Shown: positions 1 through 6,801 of the stretch, piece after piece
How positions within the stretch are numbered: position 1 is the first letter of the stretch
Layout of the letters: each line of letters starts with the position of its first letter
Assembly: GCA_030591745.1 (NCBI GenBank)
Contig: JAUVAM010000140.1
Location: forward strand, 1-7,925
Source of the DNA: Deltaproteobacteria bacterium
GTDB lineage: Bacteria; Myxococcota; B64-G9
Direction of reading: 5' to 3'
Length of the DNA stretch: 7,925 nucleotides
Notes under the pieces: model-generated
Told to the model about the DNA's origin: nothing
Database searches by the model: none
What the model saw: the letters and a program-made list of their open reading frames with translations, nothing else
Translations under genes and position numbers: made by a program

Positions 1-1
1 C

Positions 2-613
2 AAAATGCAGATCGATCCACGCACCGTCGCCAAATTGCCCGGAGAGTTTTGCCTTCAAAATGTTGTTTTTCCCTGCGCCGTCCGCGACAAGGGCCAAACC
101 CTGTGGCTGGCCATGGGCGATCCGACAGACGGAGAGGTCAGAAAACAGGCCCGCCAGCTCTCGGGCATGAGTCTGGTCCGGCCCCTGGTGGGACGCCCCA
201 GCGAGATCCTGGCCTACGTTCGCGAGCACTACGATGTCCAGGAAATGCAGGAGGCCGATCCCTTTGGCGGCGGGGGAGTCGACCTGTCCTTGAGCGAAGA
301 GGAAGAAGAAGAAGAATTCAAAATCGTCAGCGCCATGGGCGGCAACACCCTGGTCAAACACGTGGGCGGGGTTCGAGTCGACGTCAGCGCCGGATCGGTC
401 GGTCAAGAAATTCCAGGCCCGGTCGCAGCCCCCGCGCCCATCGCGCCGGCGCCACCACCCCAGTACATCGTGGACCCGGCCCTGATGGCGACCTTTGAGC
501 ACATTCGCGGAAACCAACAAAAGGCCACCAAAATCATCACGCAGCTCACGCGTCTGCTCCTGGACAAAGGTCTGTTTTCAGCAGCCGAGCTCAACGAAAT
601 GATGAAAAAGTGA
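2..613 (+). CDS. GspE/MshE N-terminal-domain-like protein, probably 5'-truncated by the window edge
   Basis: The visible first 75 or so residues (IDPRTVAKLP, then LWLAMGDPTDGEV, then a GMSLVRPLVG strand and an EILAYVREHY helix) match the second half of the N-terminal domain of type II secretion/type IV pilus ATPases (T2SSE_N/MshEN), which in some members binds c-di-GMP. No Walker A or B ATPase domain follows. Instead there is a run of seven glutamates (about residues 98-104), a Pro/Ala-rich linker (137-152), and a C-terminal helical segment ending LLLDKGLFSAAELNEMM. An ATG lies at 5, but the reading frame is open to the window edge and the first half of the domain is missing, so the real start is probably upstream. 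The flavin reductase gene follows 16 bp later on the same strand. It is likely cytoplasmic. Its role is unknown; it may be an adaptor or a regulatory relic of a GspE-type protein. The family call is fairly firm, the function is not. Confidence 0.75.
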   Translation, partial: KMQIDPRTVAKLPGEFCLQNVVFPCAVRDKGQTLWLAMGDPTDGEVRKQARQLSGMSLVRPLVGRPSEILAYVREHYDVQEMQEADPFGGGGVDLSLSEEEEEEEFKIVSAMGGNTLVKHVGGVRVDVSAGSVGQEIPGPVAAPAPIAPAPPPQYIVDPALMATFEHIRGNQQKATKIITQLTRLLLDKGLFSAAELNEMMKK

Positions 614-629
614 ATCCCCCGGAGGCGCC

Positions 630-1103
630 ATGAGTGAAAATCAATTCTCCGAAGTCCTTGAGCAAATTCCATACGCCGTCAGCGTGGTCACGCTTGGCGC
701 GGGCGGCCTGGAAAACGGCCTCACCATCTCCTGGCTCAGCCAGATCTCCGCCAAGCCGCCCATGCTCGCCTTCTCCATCCACAAAGACCACTACAGCCGG
801 GACCGCTTAAGGGATCACCCTCATTTCGTGGTCAACCTGCTCACCGAAGATCAAAAAAACGTGGCCGCCCACTTCGCCAAGGCCTCCATGGTAGGCGAAG
901 ACAAAATCGACAAATTCCCCACCCAACCAGGCCGCAACGAAGTCCCCATATTAAGCGAAGCCTTGGCCTACTTCGATTGCGACGTCCACGCCGCACACGA
1001 AGTCGGGGATCACGTACTGATGGTGGGCCTCATCATCGACGCCGGCAAGCTGCAAGACAAAGCCCCCATGACCTCCGCCTCCGGCCTGCGCTACCGGCCC
1101 TGA
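630..1103 (+). CDS. Flavin reductase family protein (FMN-binding split barrel)
   Basis: A 157-residue protein of the flavin reductase-like, FMN-binding split-barrel family, whose members reduce or bind FMN using NAD(P)H or act as flavoredoxin-type electron carriers. Family marks are the early strand YAVSVVTLG, the segment NGLTISWLSQISAKPPMLAFSI (residues about 29-50, the flavin-phosphate contact region), the HPHFVVNLL strand, and the late GDHVLMVGLI strand. The length is normal for a single-domain member. The ATG at 630 is preceded by GGAGG at 621-625 with a short 4-base spacer. It lies 16 bp after the GspE-domain gene, suggesting a shared transcript. The sequence does not show the substrate or partner: it could supply reduced flavin to a monooxygenase or act as a redox carrier. 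The 3' end lies 5 bp from the convergent lipoprotein gene. Confidence 0.88.
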   Translation: MSENQFSEVLEQIPYAVSVVTLGAGGLENGLTISWLSQISAKPPMLAFSIHKDHYSRDRLRDHPHFVVNLLTEDQKNVAAHFAKASMVGEDKIDKFPTQPGRNEVPILSEALAYFDCDVHAAHEVGDHVLMVGLIIDAGKLQDKAPMTSASGLRYRP

Positions 1104-1108
1104 GAACC

Positions 1109-2731
1109 CTACTGGCCCACCAGGGCCTCGATGCCTTCTAGTTCCATCCAGTAGACCTGTTCATGTGTGAAGATGGGCACCGCGCCTATGACCAGCAGGC
1201 GGTCGGCTGTTGGATCGTAGGTCATCTTGGCTACGTTCATGCCGAAGTTGGGGCCTTCGGGATCGGCTTCGAAGGAGCGGTCTCCGTAGGAATCGGGCTC
1301 CAGGAAAATGCCGCCTGGGGTGTCGATGAGAATTTGGAAGAAGGCGCCGTCGGACAGACGGTAGGCCCAAAGATCGTTGTGGTAGTCGTTTTCGATTTCG
1401 TTCCAGTTGTCGCGGACGAGCGAGCCGCCCAGAAGAAAAATGAGGCCGCGATTCGCATCGAGTGCGCAGCTCATGGAGCGGCGAGGGCCCATCTCCACCG
1501 GCAAGAGCTGCTCATCGTAGGTACCGCTGGGGGGGTCGATGATCGTATAGGAGTCCAGAGTCGTCGAGCTGTTGCCGCCGTCATCGGTGGTCTTGCCGCC
1601 GAAGCTGTAGAGCAAGTCCGTCGCGGCATCGACCACGAGGCAATTGTCCATCACCTCGGGCAAGCCGGTCTTGGCCTCGCTCCATACGCCTGAGTCCATG
1701 TCGAAGGAGTACAGGGTGTGACCGAAGCCGCTGGGGCCGACCGCGCCGTATTCCCAAAGCTTGCGGCCGATCCAGTCGTGGCGATAGGTCCGATTGATCC
1801 AGCTGTCGGGTGGGCGGTCGCCCGAGGTGGCTTGCTGACTGGCCAGGCCGTTTTCGTCGATCCGCATCATGGTGGGCGAAGAGGGACCCAGCCCAGTCCA
1901 CTCGGAAGACACAGGGTCGAAGCCGATGTACTGACACCAATCTTCACCGCCCACGCAAAAAGGCGCGTTCGCTGCCATGGGATCGCCGCTTAGAAACTGC
2001 TTAAAATGCCGCCCTGTCGCTCCGTCGAAAAGCCAGAGAAAGAGAATGGAGGGATCGTCCCATGCGCTGCCGAAGGATGTGGCGAATAAGTCGTTGGCTT
2101 GATCATGGCCATAGCTGATTCCATCGATGGGCATCATCAAAGAGCTGCCGTTGACGATGGGGTCGTCGATCTCGATGAGAATCCGGTTCCAACTCAAGGC
2201 CTCGCAAGCGGCGAGCCCGGAGGCTTCGTCCACCCGGCATAACTCGCCAAGTGACCCGCAGTCGGTGTCGGTTTGCCAGGCGTCATTGACGCAGCGTTCA
2301 AGCAAGTCACCCGTGCAACGCAGGCTGTTTTCCGTGCAGTTGGGTATGCCCGCAAGACAGGCCGGATCGCCGGAAGTCGGATCCGCACCGCAGCTTTGCC
2401 CGAGTGACCCGCAGTCCGTGTCGCTTTGCCAGGCGTCATTGACACAGCGTTCGAGCAAATCGCCCGTGCAACGCAGGCTGTCTTCGGTGCAGTTGGGCGG
2501 GTCTTCCAAACAGGCCGGATCGCCGGAAGTCGGATCCGTGCCGCAGCTTTGCCCAAGTTGGCCGCAGTCGGTGTCGGTTTGCCAGGCGTTGTTTTGACAT
2601 CGCTCCAACAGGTCTCCCTGGCAGCGGGTCTGGCCCTCCTGGCAAATGGGATCGGGATCGCCCTCACCGCCGCAAGCGGCGAGCGACAGAGCAAGCGAAA
2701 ACAAGCAAACACGAAGCGTCATGACGCGCAT
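1109..2731 (-). CDS. Secreted lipoprotein with three six-cysteine repeats and a kelch-like C-terminal region
   Basis: Encodes about 540 residues. The start at 2731 is chosen over an upstream in-frame ATG at 2785 because GGAGAG (2741-2736) sits 6 bases before it (counting from GGAG) and because it gives a compact signal peptide. An ATG at 2722 is a possible alternative. The signal MRVMTLRVCLFSLALSLAAC ends in a lipobox, LAAC, with the lipidated Cys at 20, so the product is probably anchored to a membrane facing the periplasm or exterior. Residues 30-176 hold three tandem 51-residue repeats of six cysteines each. Residues about 180-540 form a kelch-like beta-propeller-type region with strands ending in paired glycines (DLLYSFGG at about 372, GLIFLLGG at about 429) and a degenerate RLLVIGA at about 511. 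No catalytic motif was recognised. A role in surface binding or adhesion is a guess. It is convergent with the flavin reductase gene and may have its own promoter in the 80-bp gap upstream. Confidence 0.82.
   Translation of the reverse strand: MRVMTLRVCLFSLALSLAACGGEGDPDPICQEGQTRCQGDLLERCQNNAWQTDTDCGQLGQSCGTDPTSGDPACLEDPPNCTEDSLRCTGDLLERCVNDAWQSDTDCGSLGQSCGADPTSGDPACLAGIPNCTENSLRCTGDLLERCVNDAWQTDTDCGSLGELCRVDEASGLAACEALSWNRILIEIDDPIVNGSSLMMPIDGISYGHDQANDLFATSFGSAWDDPSILFLWLFDGATGRHFKQFLSGDPMAANAPFCVGGEDWCQYIGFDPVSSEWTGLGPSSPTMMRIDENGLASQQATSGDRPPDSWINRTYRHDWIGRKLWEYGAVGPSGFGHTLYSFDMDSGVWSEAKTGLPEVMDNCLVVDAATDLLYSFGGKTTDDGGNSSTTLDSYTIIDPPSGTYDEQLLPVEMGPRRSMSCALDANRGLIFLLGGSLVRDNWNEIENDYHNDLWAYRLSDGAFFQILIDTPGGIFLEPDSYGDRSFEADPEGPNFGMNVAKMTYDPTADRLLVIGAVPIFTHEQVYWMELEGIEALVGQ
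2204..2644 (-). repeat. Three tandem 51-codon cysteine-rich repeats inside the lipoprotein
   Basis: The units span 2644-2510, 2491-2357 and 2338-2204 (first to last Cys), with a strict 153-bp period. Each has six cysteines spaced C-x6-C-x7-C-x10-C-x6-C-x10-C, with a core like RCTGDLLERCVNDAWQ followed by DTDCGSLGQSC. The even number and fixed spacing suggest three disulfides per unit in an exported domain. Between units 2 and 3, the 64-base stretch 2281-2344 versus 2434-2497 differs at six positions, five of them synonymous. Unit 3 is the most diverged at its end (RVDEASGLAAC in place of GTDPTSGDPAC). Confidence 0.9.
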
Positions 2732-2735
2732 GGTT

Positions 2736-2741
2736 CTCTCC
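2736..2741 (-). promoter_or_regulatory. Ribosome binding site that sets the lipoprotein start
   Basis: GGAGAG on the minus strand, with GGAG 6 bases before the ATG at 2731. It supports this ATG rather than the one 54 bases upstream, whose upstream bases (TTGCGATTTTGCGATTCTC) hold no comparable purine run. Confidence 0.65.
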
Positions 2742-2763
2742 AGAGCATGGGTAGCCTTGAAAT

Positions 2764-2793
2764 AGAATAGACGAGAGAATCGCAAAATCGCAA
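2764..2793 (-). promoter_or_regulatory. Weak candidate promoter for the lipoprotein gene
   Basis: Reading the minus strand, TTGCGA (2793-2788) and TATTCT (2769-2764) are separated by 18 bases and lie 33 bases before the chosen ATG. Both hexamers are imperfect matches to the housekeeping consensus. The region is visibly more AT-rich than its surroundings. Transcription by readthrough from the upstream acyl-CoA operon is an alternative, since no terminator is seen after that operon. Confidence 0.25.
2778..2793. repeat. Perfect tandem 8-mer duplication (AATCGCAA twice on the plus strand)
   Basis: The 8-base unit AATCGCAA occupies 2778-2785 and 2786-2793 with no gap or mismatch. On the minus strand it reads TTGCGATT twice and overlaps the candidate -35 element. 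It could be a small operator or a chance/slippage duplication. Confidence 0.6.
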
Positions 2794-2803
2794 GCTACGT
2801 CCC

Positions 2804-2819
2804 CTAAACAACTAAACAA
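2804..2819. repeat. Perfect tandem 8-mer duplication across the CoA-transferase stop codon
   Basis: On the minus strand TTGTTTAG occurs twice in a row, at 2819-2812 and 2811-2804. The first copy contains the TAG stop of the CoA-transferase/GNAT gene. It lies 10 bases from the second tandem 8-mer pair. Its function is unknown; a short sequence duplication is the simplest explanation. Confidence 0.6.
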
Positions 2820-4692
2820 AGTCGATGGTGAAGGAGTAGACGTCTTCGTTCAGGCGACTTGCGACTTTGTAGCCGGAGCGTTGGAAGACGGCTTGCATGG
2901 CTCTGTTTTCTCGGAGGGTCTCGGCGGTGAAGCCGGCGATGCCGTTGCGGCGGGCGATGGTGCCCAGGTAGCGAAAGAGGAACTTGCCGATGCCGCGGCC
3001 CTGCCATTCGTCCCGGACGACGAAGGCGACTTCAGCCCGGTTGGTCTTGGGGTCCAGGTAATAACGACCGATGGCCACGATGTCCTCTCCGTGGGCCTCG
3101 GGCACCGTGCCGCAAATGGCCACGTCGTTGCGATGATCGACGTAAACAAAATTGCGAATCTGTCGATCCGGAATGCGCTTCATGTAGGACATGAAGCGGT
3201 AGTAAACAGTCTCTTTGCTTAGGGCGTAAAAGAGATCCTTAAATCGGGGTTCGTCGGTGGGCAGCATGGGCCTGAAAACAATTTGCGTGCCGTCGTCGAG
3301 CAAATACGTAGTGCGCGAGTCCGGCGGCTCGATGCGCAGCTTTCCCTCGACGTCCGCCAGGTCGGAGCGCAGGTATTTGTATTCGATGGCCTTGCGCAAC
3401 AGGTTCTCCCGGTAGTCCGGATGGGCGATGCCGATGAGGGCAAGCGCCCGCTCCTGTATGCTCTTGCCGTGCAAGTAGGCGACCCCGTACTCGGTCACCA
3501 CGTAATGCACATCACCTCGGGTGGTCACCACGCCCGCCCCCGGACTCAGCTGGGGCACGATGCGAGAAATGTCACCGTCCTTGGCCGTCGAGGGCAGGGC
3601 GATGATGGCTTTGCCGTGCTCGGCCCTTGCAGCGCCTCGATTAAAGTCCACCTGCCCGCCGATGCCGGAGAAAAAGTTGGTGCCCAGGCTGTCGGCGCAG
3701 ACCTGCCCGGTCAGGTCTACCTCTAAGGCCACGTTGATGGCCACCATGCGGTGTTGCTGCCCGATCAAATAGGGATCGTTGACGTATTCGGTGGGGTGAA
3801 AAGAAAAGGTAGGGTTGTCGTCGATGAAGTCGTATAGCCTGCGTGTGCCCGTGCAAAAACTGGCCACCACCTTTCCCCGATCCAGGGTCTTTTGGGCTCC
3901 CGTGATGGCGCCCGATTCCAAAAGTTCGAGGATCTGATCGTTTAGCATCTCGGTGTGGATTCCCAGGTCCCGTTTGTCTTTCAGGTTCTCCAGCACCGAG
4001 TGGGGAATGCGACCGATGCCCAACTCCAGGGTGGAACCATCCTCCACCAGGCCGGCCACGTACTCACCGATCTTGTGGGTAACCTCGTCCGGTTCAGGCG
4101 CAATCGTTTCCAGCAAAGGCACATCCACCGGCACCAAATAATCCAGGTCATGTACACTCAAGAAACTATCGCCCAGGGTTCGAGGCATCCGGGGGTTGAC
4201 TTGCGCGATGACCAGGGCCGCGTTCTCGGCAGCGCTTTTGACGATGTCCACGGAGATGCCGAGAGAAACCATGCCCCGGGCATCCGGCGGGCTGACCTGG
4301 ATCAAGGCGGCGTCCAAGGGCAACTGCCCCGAGTCGAAAAGTCGCGGGATGTCGGACATGAAAATGGGGGTGTAATCCCCCAAGCCCTCCTGGATGATGT
4401 CGCGCACGTTGTCAGAGATAAAGAAGGAGTTGACCTTGAAATACTGGGTCAGCTCTTTGTGGGCGTATGGGGCGTCTCCCATGGTCAGAAGATGCACAAG
4501 CTGGGTATCGGACAACTCGGAGGAGCGGGCGGTCAGCGCTCGGACCAATTCTTGGGGTTGCGCGCAGCCCGTACCGATGAAAACCCGCTGGCCGGGACGA
4601 ATCTGGCCAACCGCCTCTTCGGCCGTCACGATCTGATCCTTGTACTTGTCTTGCCAATGCGGATCGTAGCTGGTTTTTTTCGCCTGGGTCAT
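2812..4692 (-). CDS. Acetyl-CoA hydrolase/CoA-transferase fused to a C-terminal GNAT acetyltransferase domain
   Basis: A 626-residue two-part protein. Residues about 15-455 match the acetyl-CoA hydrolase/4-hydroxybutyrate CoA-transferase family, which moves CoA between acyl groups through a glutamyl-CoA thioester. Visible marks are GIGRIP (225-230), GIHTEM with E248 as the probable catalytic glutamate, GTNFFSGIGGQVDF (337-350) and the VVTEYGVAYLHG segment (398-409). Residues about 465-626 form a GNAT domain with the acetyl-CoA pyrophosphate loop QGRGIG (564-569) followed by a typical GFTAETLRENRAM strand and helix. The ATG at 4692 overlaps the upstream ligase stop (ATGA), with AGGGGG at 4704-4699 as ribosome binding site, so the two are translationally coupled. 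The product is probably cytoplasmic. Fusions of this type are known among deltaproteobacteria. Whether the GNAT part acetylates a protein (for example an operon partner) or a small molecule is not visible. Confidence 0.9.
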   Translation of the reverse strand: MTQAKKTSYDPHWQDKYKDQIVTAEEAVGQIRPGQRVFIGTGCAQPQELVRALTARSSELSDTQLVHLLTMGDAPYAHKELTQYFKVNSFFISDNVRDIIQEGLGDYTPIFMSDIPRLFDSGQLPLDAALIQVSPPDARGMVSLGISVDIVKSAAENAALVIAQVNPRMPRTLGDSFLSVHDLDYLVPVDVPLLETIAPEPDEVTHKIGEYVAGLVEDGSTLELGIGRIPHSVLENLKDKRDLGIHTEMLNDQILELLESGAITGAQKTLDRGKVVASFCTGTRRLYDFIDDNPTFSFHPTEYVNDPYLIGQQHRMVAINVALEVDLTGQVCADSLGTNFFSGIGGQVDFNRGAARAEHGKAIIALPSTAKDGDISRIVPQLSPGAGVVTTRGDVHYVVTEYGVAYLHGKSIQERALALIGIAHPDYRENLLRKAIEYKYLRSDLADVEGKLRIEPPDSRTTYLLDDGTQIVFRPMLPTDEPRFKDLFYALSKETVYYRFMSYMKRIPDRQIRNFVYVDHRNDVAICGTVPEAHGEDIVAIGRYYLDPKTNRAEVAFVVRDEWQGRGIGKFLFRYLGTIARRNGIAGFTAETLRENRAMQAVFQRSGYKVASRLNEDVYSFTIDFV

Positions 4693-6797
4693 GCTGTGCC
4701 CCCTTTGTTCATCAGGATCCGCACATCGGCGGCGATGGGCTCGGTCCCCGGCCGGCCCACGATGAAGGGATGGATCTCCAGCTCTTGAATTTGGGGAAAG
4801 TCACCGGCCAGCTGGCTGATCTTTTGTAAGCCCTGGGCGATGGCGGCTGGATCCATCGTGTCCGCCAAGGCGCTGGCTGAAAGCTGTGCGAAGGCCCGGG
4901 TGCTTTCCAGCATTTGCATGGCCTCGTCGAAGGTAATGGGGGCCAGGTGGAATGTCGCGTCATCCATGACCTCGACCGCGATACCGCCCAGGCCAAACAT
5001 GAGCATGGGCCCAAACTGAGCGTCCCGGTGCATGCCGATGATAACCTCGACCCCCCGTTGGCACATCTTCTCTACGTAAACGCCTTCGATGAGCGCCTCC
5101 GGCTTTTTTCGCTGAATGCGCAGCATGATCAAGTCATAGGCATCACGCACCGCTTCGGGACTGGCCAAACTCAGACGAACGCCACCCAATCCCGACTTGT
5201 GCACGATGTCCGGCGAAACGATCTTCATGGCCACGGGGTAACCCACCCGCTCCGCCGACTCGATCGCCGCATCCGCGTCCTCTACGAGCTGGCCTTCGGG
5301 CACGGTAAAATCATAGGCGGCCAAGATCTCCTTGGCCTGGTACTCTTCCACCTCCAGTCGCTTCAATCGTTGATGCCGTCGCAGAACGCGCTCAACCCGC
5401 CTTCGATTGACCGGAAAACGCGCCACGATGCGAGGCGGTCGCTTTCGCCAAACGGCGTAATCACACAACGCGCCCAAGGCCGCCACGGCCCGACCCGGCG
5501 AGGGATAATCGGGTATCCCCGCCTCCACCAAGCGCTGACGAGCTTGCACGACGCTGGCCCCGCCCATGAAAACAGCCAAGGCCGGCTTTTCGCCCACCCT
5601 GGCTTTCACCAGGGCCTCTACGGTCTCTTCGGCCTTGGCAAGCAAGTGTGGGGTGTGGACCATCAATACCGCGTCCACGCCCTCGTCTGACTGCACCGCC
5701 TCGAAAGCCGCCGCGAAACGCTTCGGATCCGCGCTGCCCAACAGATCCACCGGATTGTCCACCTGAGCGCCGGCGGGCAAGAGCTGCTTGATGGTGGCCA
5801 GGGTGGATTCGCCCAGTCGCGCCAAGCTAAGCCCTGCCCCCTCCACCGCGTCGGCCGACAGGATGCCCGCGGCCCCGGCGTTGGACAGAACCGCGACCCG
5901 GCGCCCCTGCGGCATGGGCTGGCTATCGAAGACCCGCGCAAAGTCGAAAAGCTCTTGGAAGTTCTCTGCCTGGATCACCCCCGAACGCTTGAATGCCGCA
6001 CCGTAAGCAATGTCCGAATAGGGCTTGCGGCCCGTGTGAAGCAAGGCGGCTTTCTCGCCGGCCGCGGTGGTGCCGGCCTTCAAGAGCACAACCGGCTTGG
6101 CCGAGCTCAGGGCCTCCGCCCGCTTGATGAACTCCTTGCCCGAACGGATGTTCTCCAAATAACCGATAACCACGCGCACATCATCGTCTTCCGCGAAGAT
6201 TTCGAAAAAATCCGCCTCGTCCAGATCCAGCATGTCACCCAGGCTCACAAGCCGCGCCAAACCCAGGCCTCGGTGTGCGGCCCAGTCCAACATGGCCGCG
6301 GCCAATGCGCTGGAGCGAGAAATGACGGCGACGCCGCCGGCTTTGAGTTCACCATGAAAATAGGTGGCATTAAGCCCGGTCTTGATATCGGCCAGGCCCA
6401 GACTGCCCGGGCCCAAGAGACGAACGCCCTTCTCTTGGCACATGCTCAAGATGTCTTCGCGCAAGGCGTCCATGTCCCCGCCCAACTCCCGGTCAATCGA
6501 TGTCAGAACCGCCAGATGATGCACCCGTGCGTTGAGGGCTTCCGCCACCGCCTCCTTAAGGCGAGCCACGGGCACAGCCACCAAGGACAATCCGAAGGGC
6601 CCGGCCCCACTGTTCAATTCCGTCTTGCAGGGCCGACCCGCGACTTCTTCCTCGCCATCCATGGACACAAAGGTAAGATCGGTCTCCTGCGGGCCCGAAA
6701 GCAGGTTCTCAGACACCAGGAGGCCCAGACTGCCCGCTTTATTGCTGGCCCCCACCAGGCAGATCCGCTGAGCTTCGAAGACTTTTTTTAGCTCCAT
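4689..6797 (-). CDS. ADP(NDP)-forming acetyl/acyl-CoA synthetase, alpha-beta fusion
   Basis: A 702-residue protein with the full layout of ADP-forming acyl-CoA synthetases, which interconvert acyl-CoA + ADP + Pi with carboxylate + ATP + CoA. Residues 10-130 are a CoA-binding Rossmann fold (ICLVGASNKAGSLG). Residues about 150-450 are succinyl-CoA-ligase-like, with LHTG at 253-256 giving H254 as the probable phosphohistidine, and DNPVDL at 347-352. Residues about 485-700 form the ATP-grasp domain, with YPVAMKIVSPDIVHKSGLGGV (520-540, second conserved His at 533), MLMFGLGGI (598-606) and ELEIHPF (672-678). Some positions differ from the usual pattern: Leu before H254 where Ser is common, and HKSG where HKSD or HKSE is common. 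There is no GNAT domain, unlike Pat-type protein acetyltransferases built on this scaffold. The ATG at 6797 has AGGAGG at 6812-6807. It sits 4 bp after the ANL gene and overlaps the CoA-transferase gene. Acetate, propionate or a branched acid are possible substrates. Confidence 0.9.
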   Translation of the reverse strand: MELKKVFEAQRICLVGASNKAGSLGLLVSENLLSGPQETDLTFVSMDGEEEVAGRPCKTELNSGAGPFGLSLVAVPVARLKEAVAEALNARVHHLAVLTSIDRELGGDMDALREDILSMCQEKGVRLLGPGSLGLADIKTGLNATYFHGELKAGGVAVISRSSALAAAMLDWAAHRGLGLARLVSLGDMLDLDEADFFEIFAEDDDVRVVIGYLENIRSGKEFIKRAEALSSAKPVVLLKAGTTAAGEKAALLHTGRKPYSDIAYGAAFKRSGVIQAENFQELFDFARVFDSQPMPQGRRVAVLSNAGAAGILSADAVEGAGLSLARLGESTLATIKQLLPAGAQVDNPVDLLGSADPKRFAAAFEAVQSDEGVDAVLMVHTPHLLAKAEETVEALVKARVGEKPALAVFMGGASVVQARQRLVEAGIPDYPSPGRAVAALGALCDYAVWRKRPPRIVARFPVNRRRVERVLRRHQRLKRLEVEEYQAKEILAAYDFTVPEGQLVEDADAAIESAERVGYPVAMKIVSPDIVHKSGLGGVRLSLASPEAVRDAYDLIMLRIQRKKPEALIEGVYVEKMCQRGVEVIIGMHRDAQFGPMLMFGLGGIAVEVMDDATFHLAPITFDEAMQMLESTRAFAQLSASALADTMDPAAIAQGLQKISQLAGDFPQIQELEIHPFIVGRPGTEPIAADVRILMNKGGTA

Positions 6798-6801
6798 GAA
6801 T

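Noticed and set aside
1096..1127. Inverted repeat GGCCCT/AGGGCC and a smaller GGCCC-ACCA-GGGCC hairpin at the convergent gene ends, as a possible terminator
   Set aside because: There is no T-run on either strand after the stem, the larger stem is only 6 bp with a 20-base loop, and the sequence is part of both coding ends. A role in termination cannot be supported.
2127..2597. Plus-strand open frame with apparent repeats opposite the lipoprotein
   Set aside because: Its repeats are only the antisense reading of the cysteine repeats encoded on the minus strand, where cysteine spacing, signal peptide and synonymous changes support the real gene.
2732..2785. N-terminal extension of the lipoprotein from an ATG at 2785
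   Set aside because: It would put 18 extra residues before the signal peptide and has no good ribosome binding site, whereas the ATG at 2731 has both a site and a normal lipoprotein signal length.
4689..4692. Possible frameshift joining the ligase and the CoA-transferase into one protein
   Set aside because: The ATGA overlap, a separate ribosome binding site at 4704-4699 and complete domains on both sides point to two coupled genes rather than a broken fusion.
3955..4788. Long plus-strand open frame (277 codons) opposite the CoA-transferase and ligase genes
   Set aside because: It lies fully antisense to well-supported genes, has no recognisable family motif or consistent ribosome binding site, and such frames are common in GC-rich coding DNA.
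5955..6791. Long plus-strand open frame (278 codons) opposite the ADP-forming synthetase gene
   Set aside because: It is an antisense shadow: composition rich in His, Gln, Arg and Gly and no family signal, while the minus strand encodes a clear enzyme.
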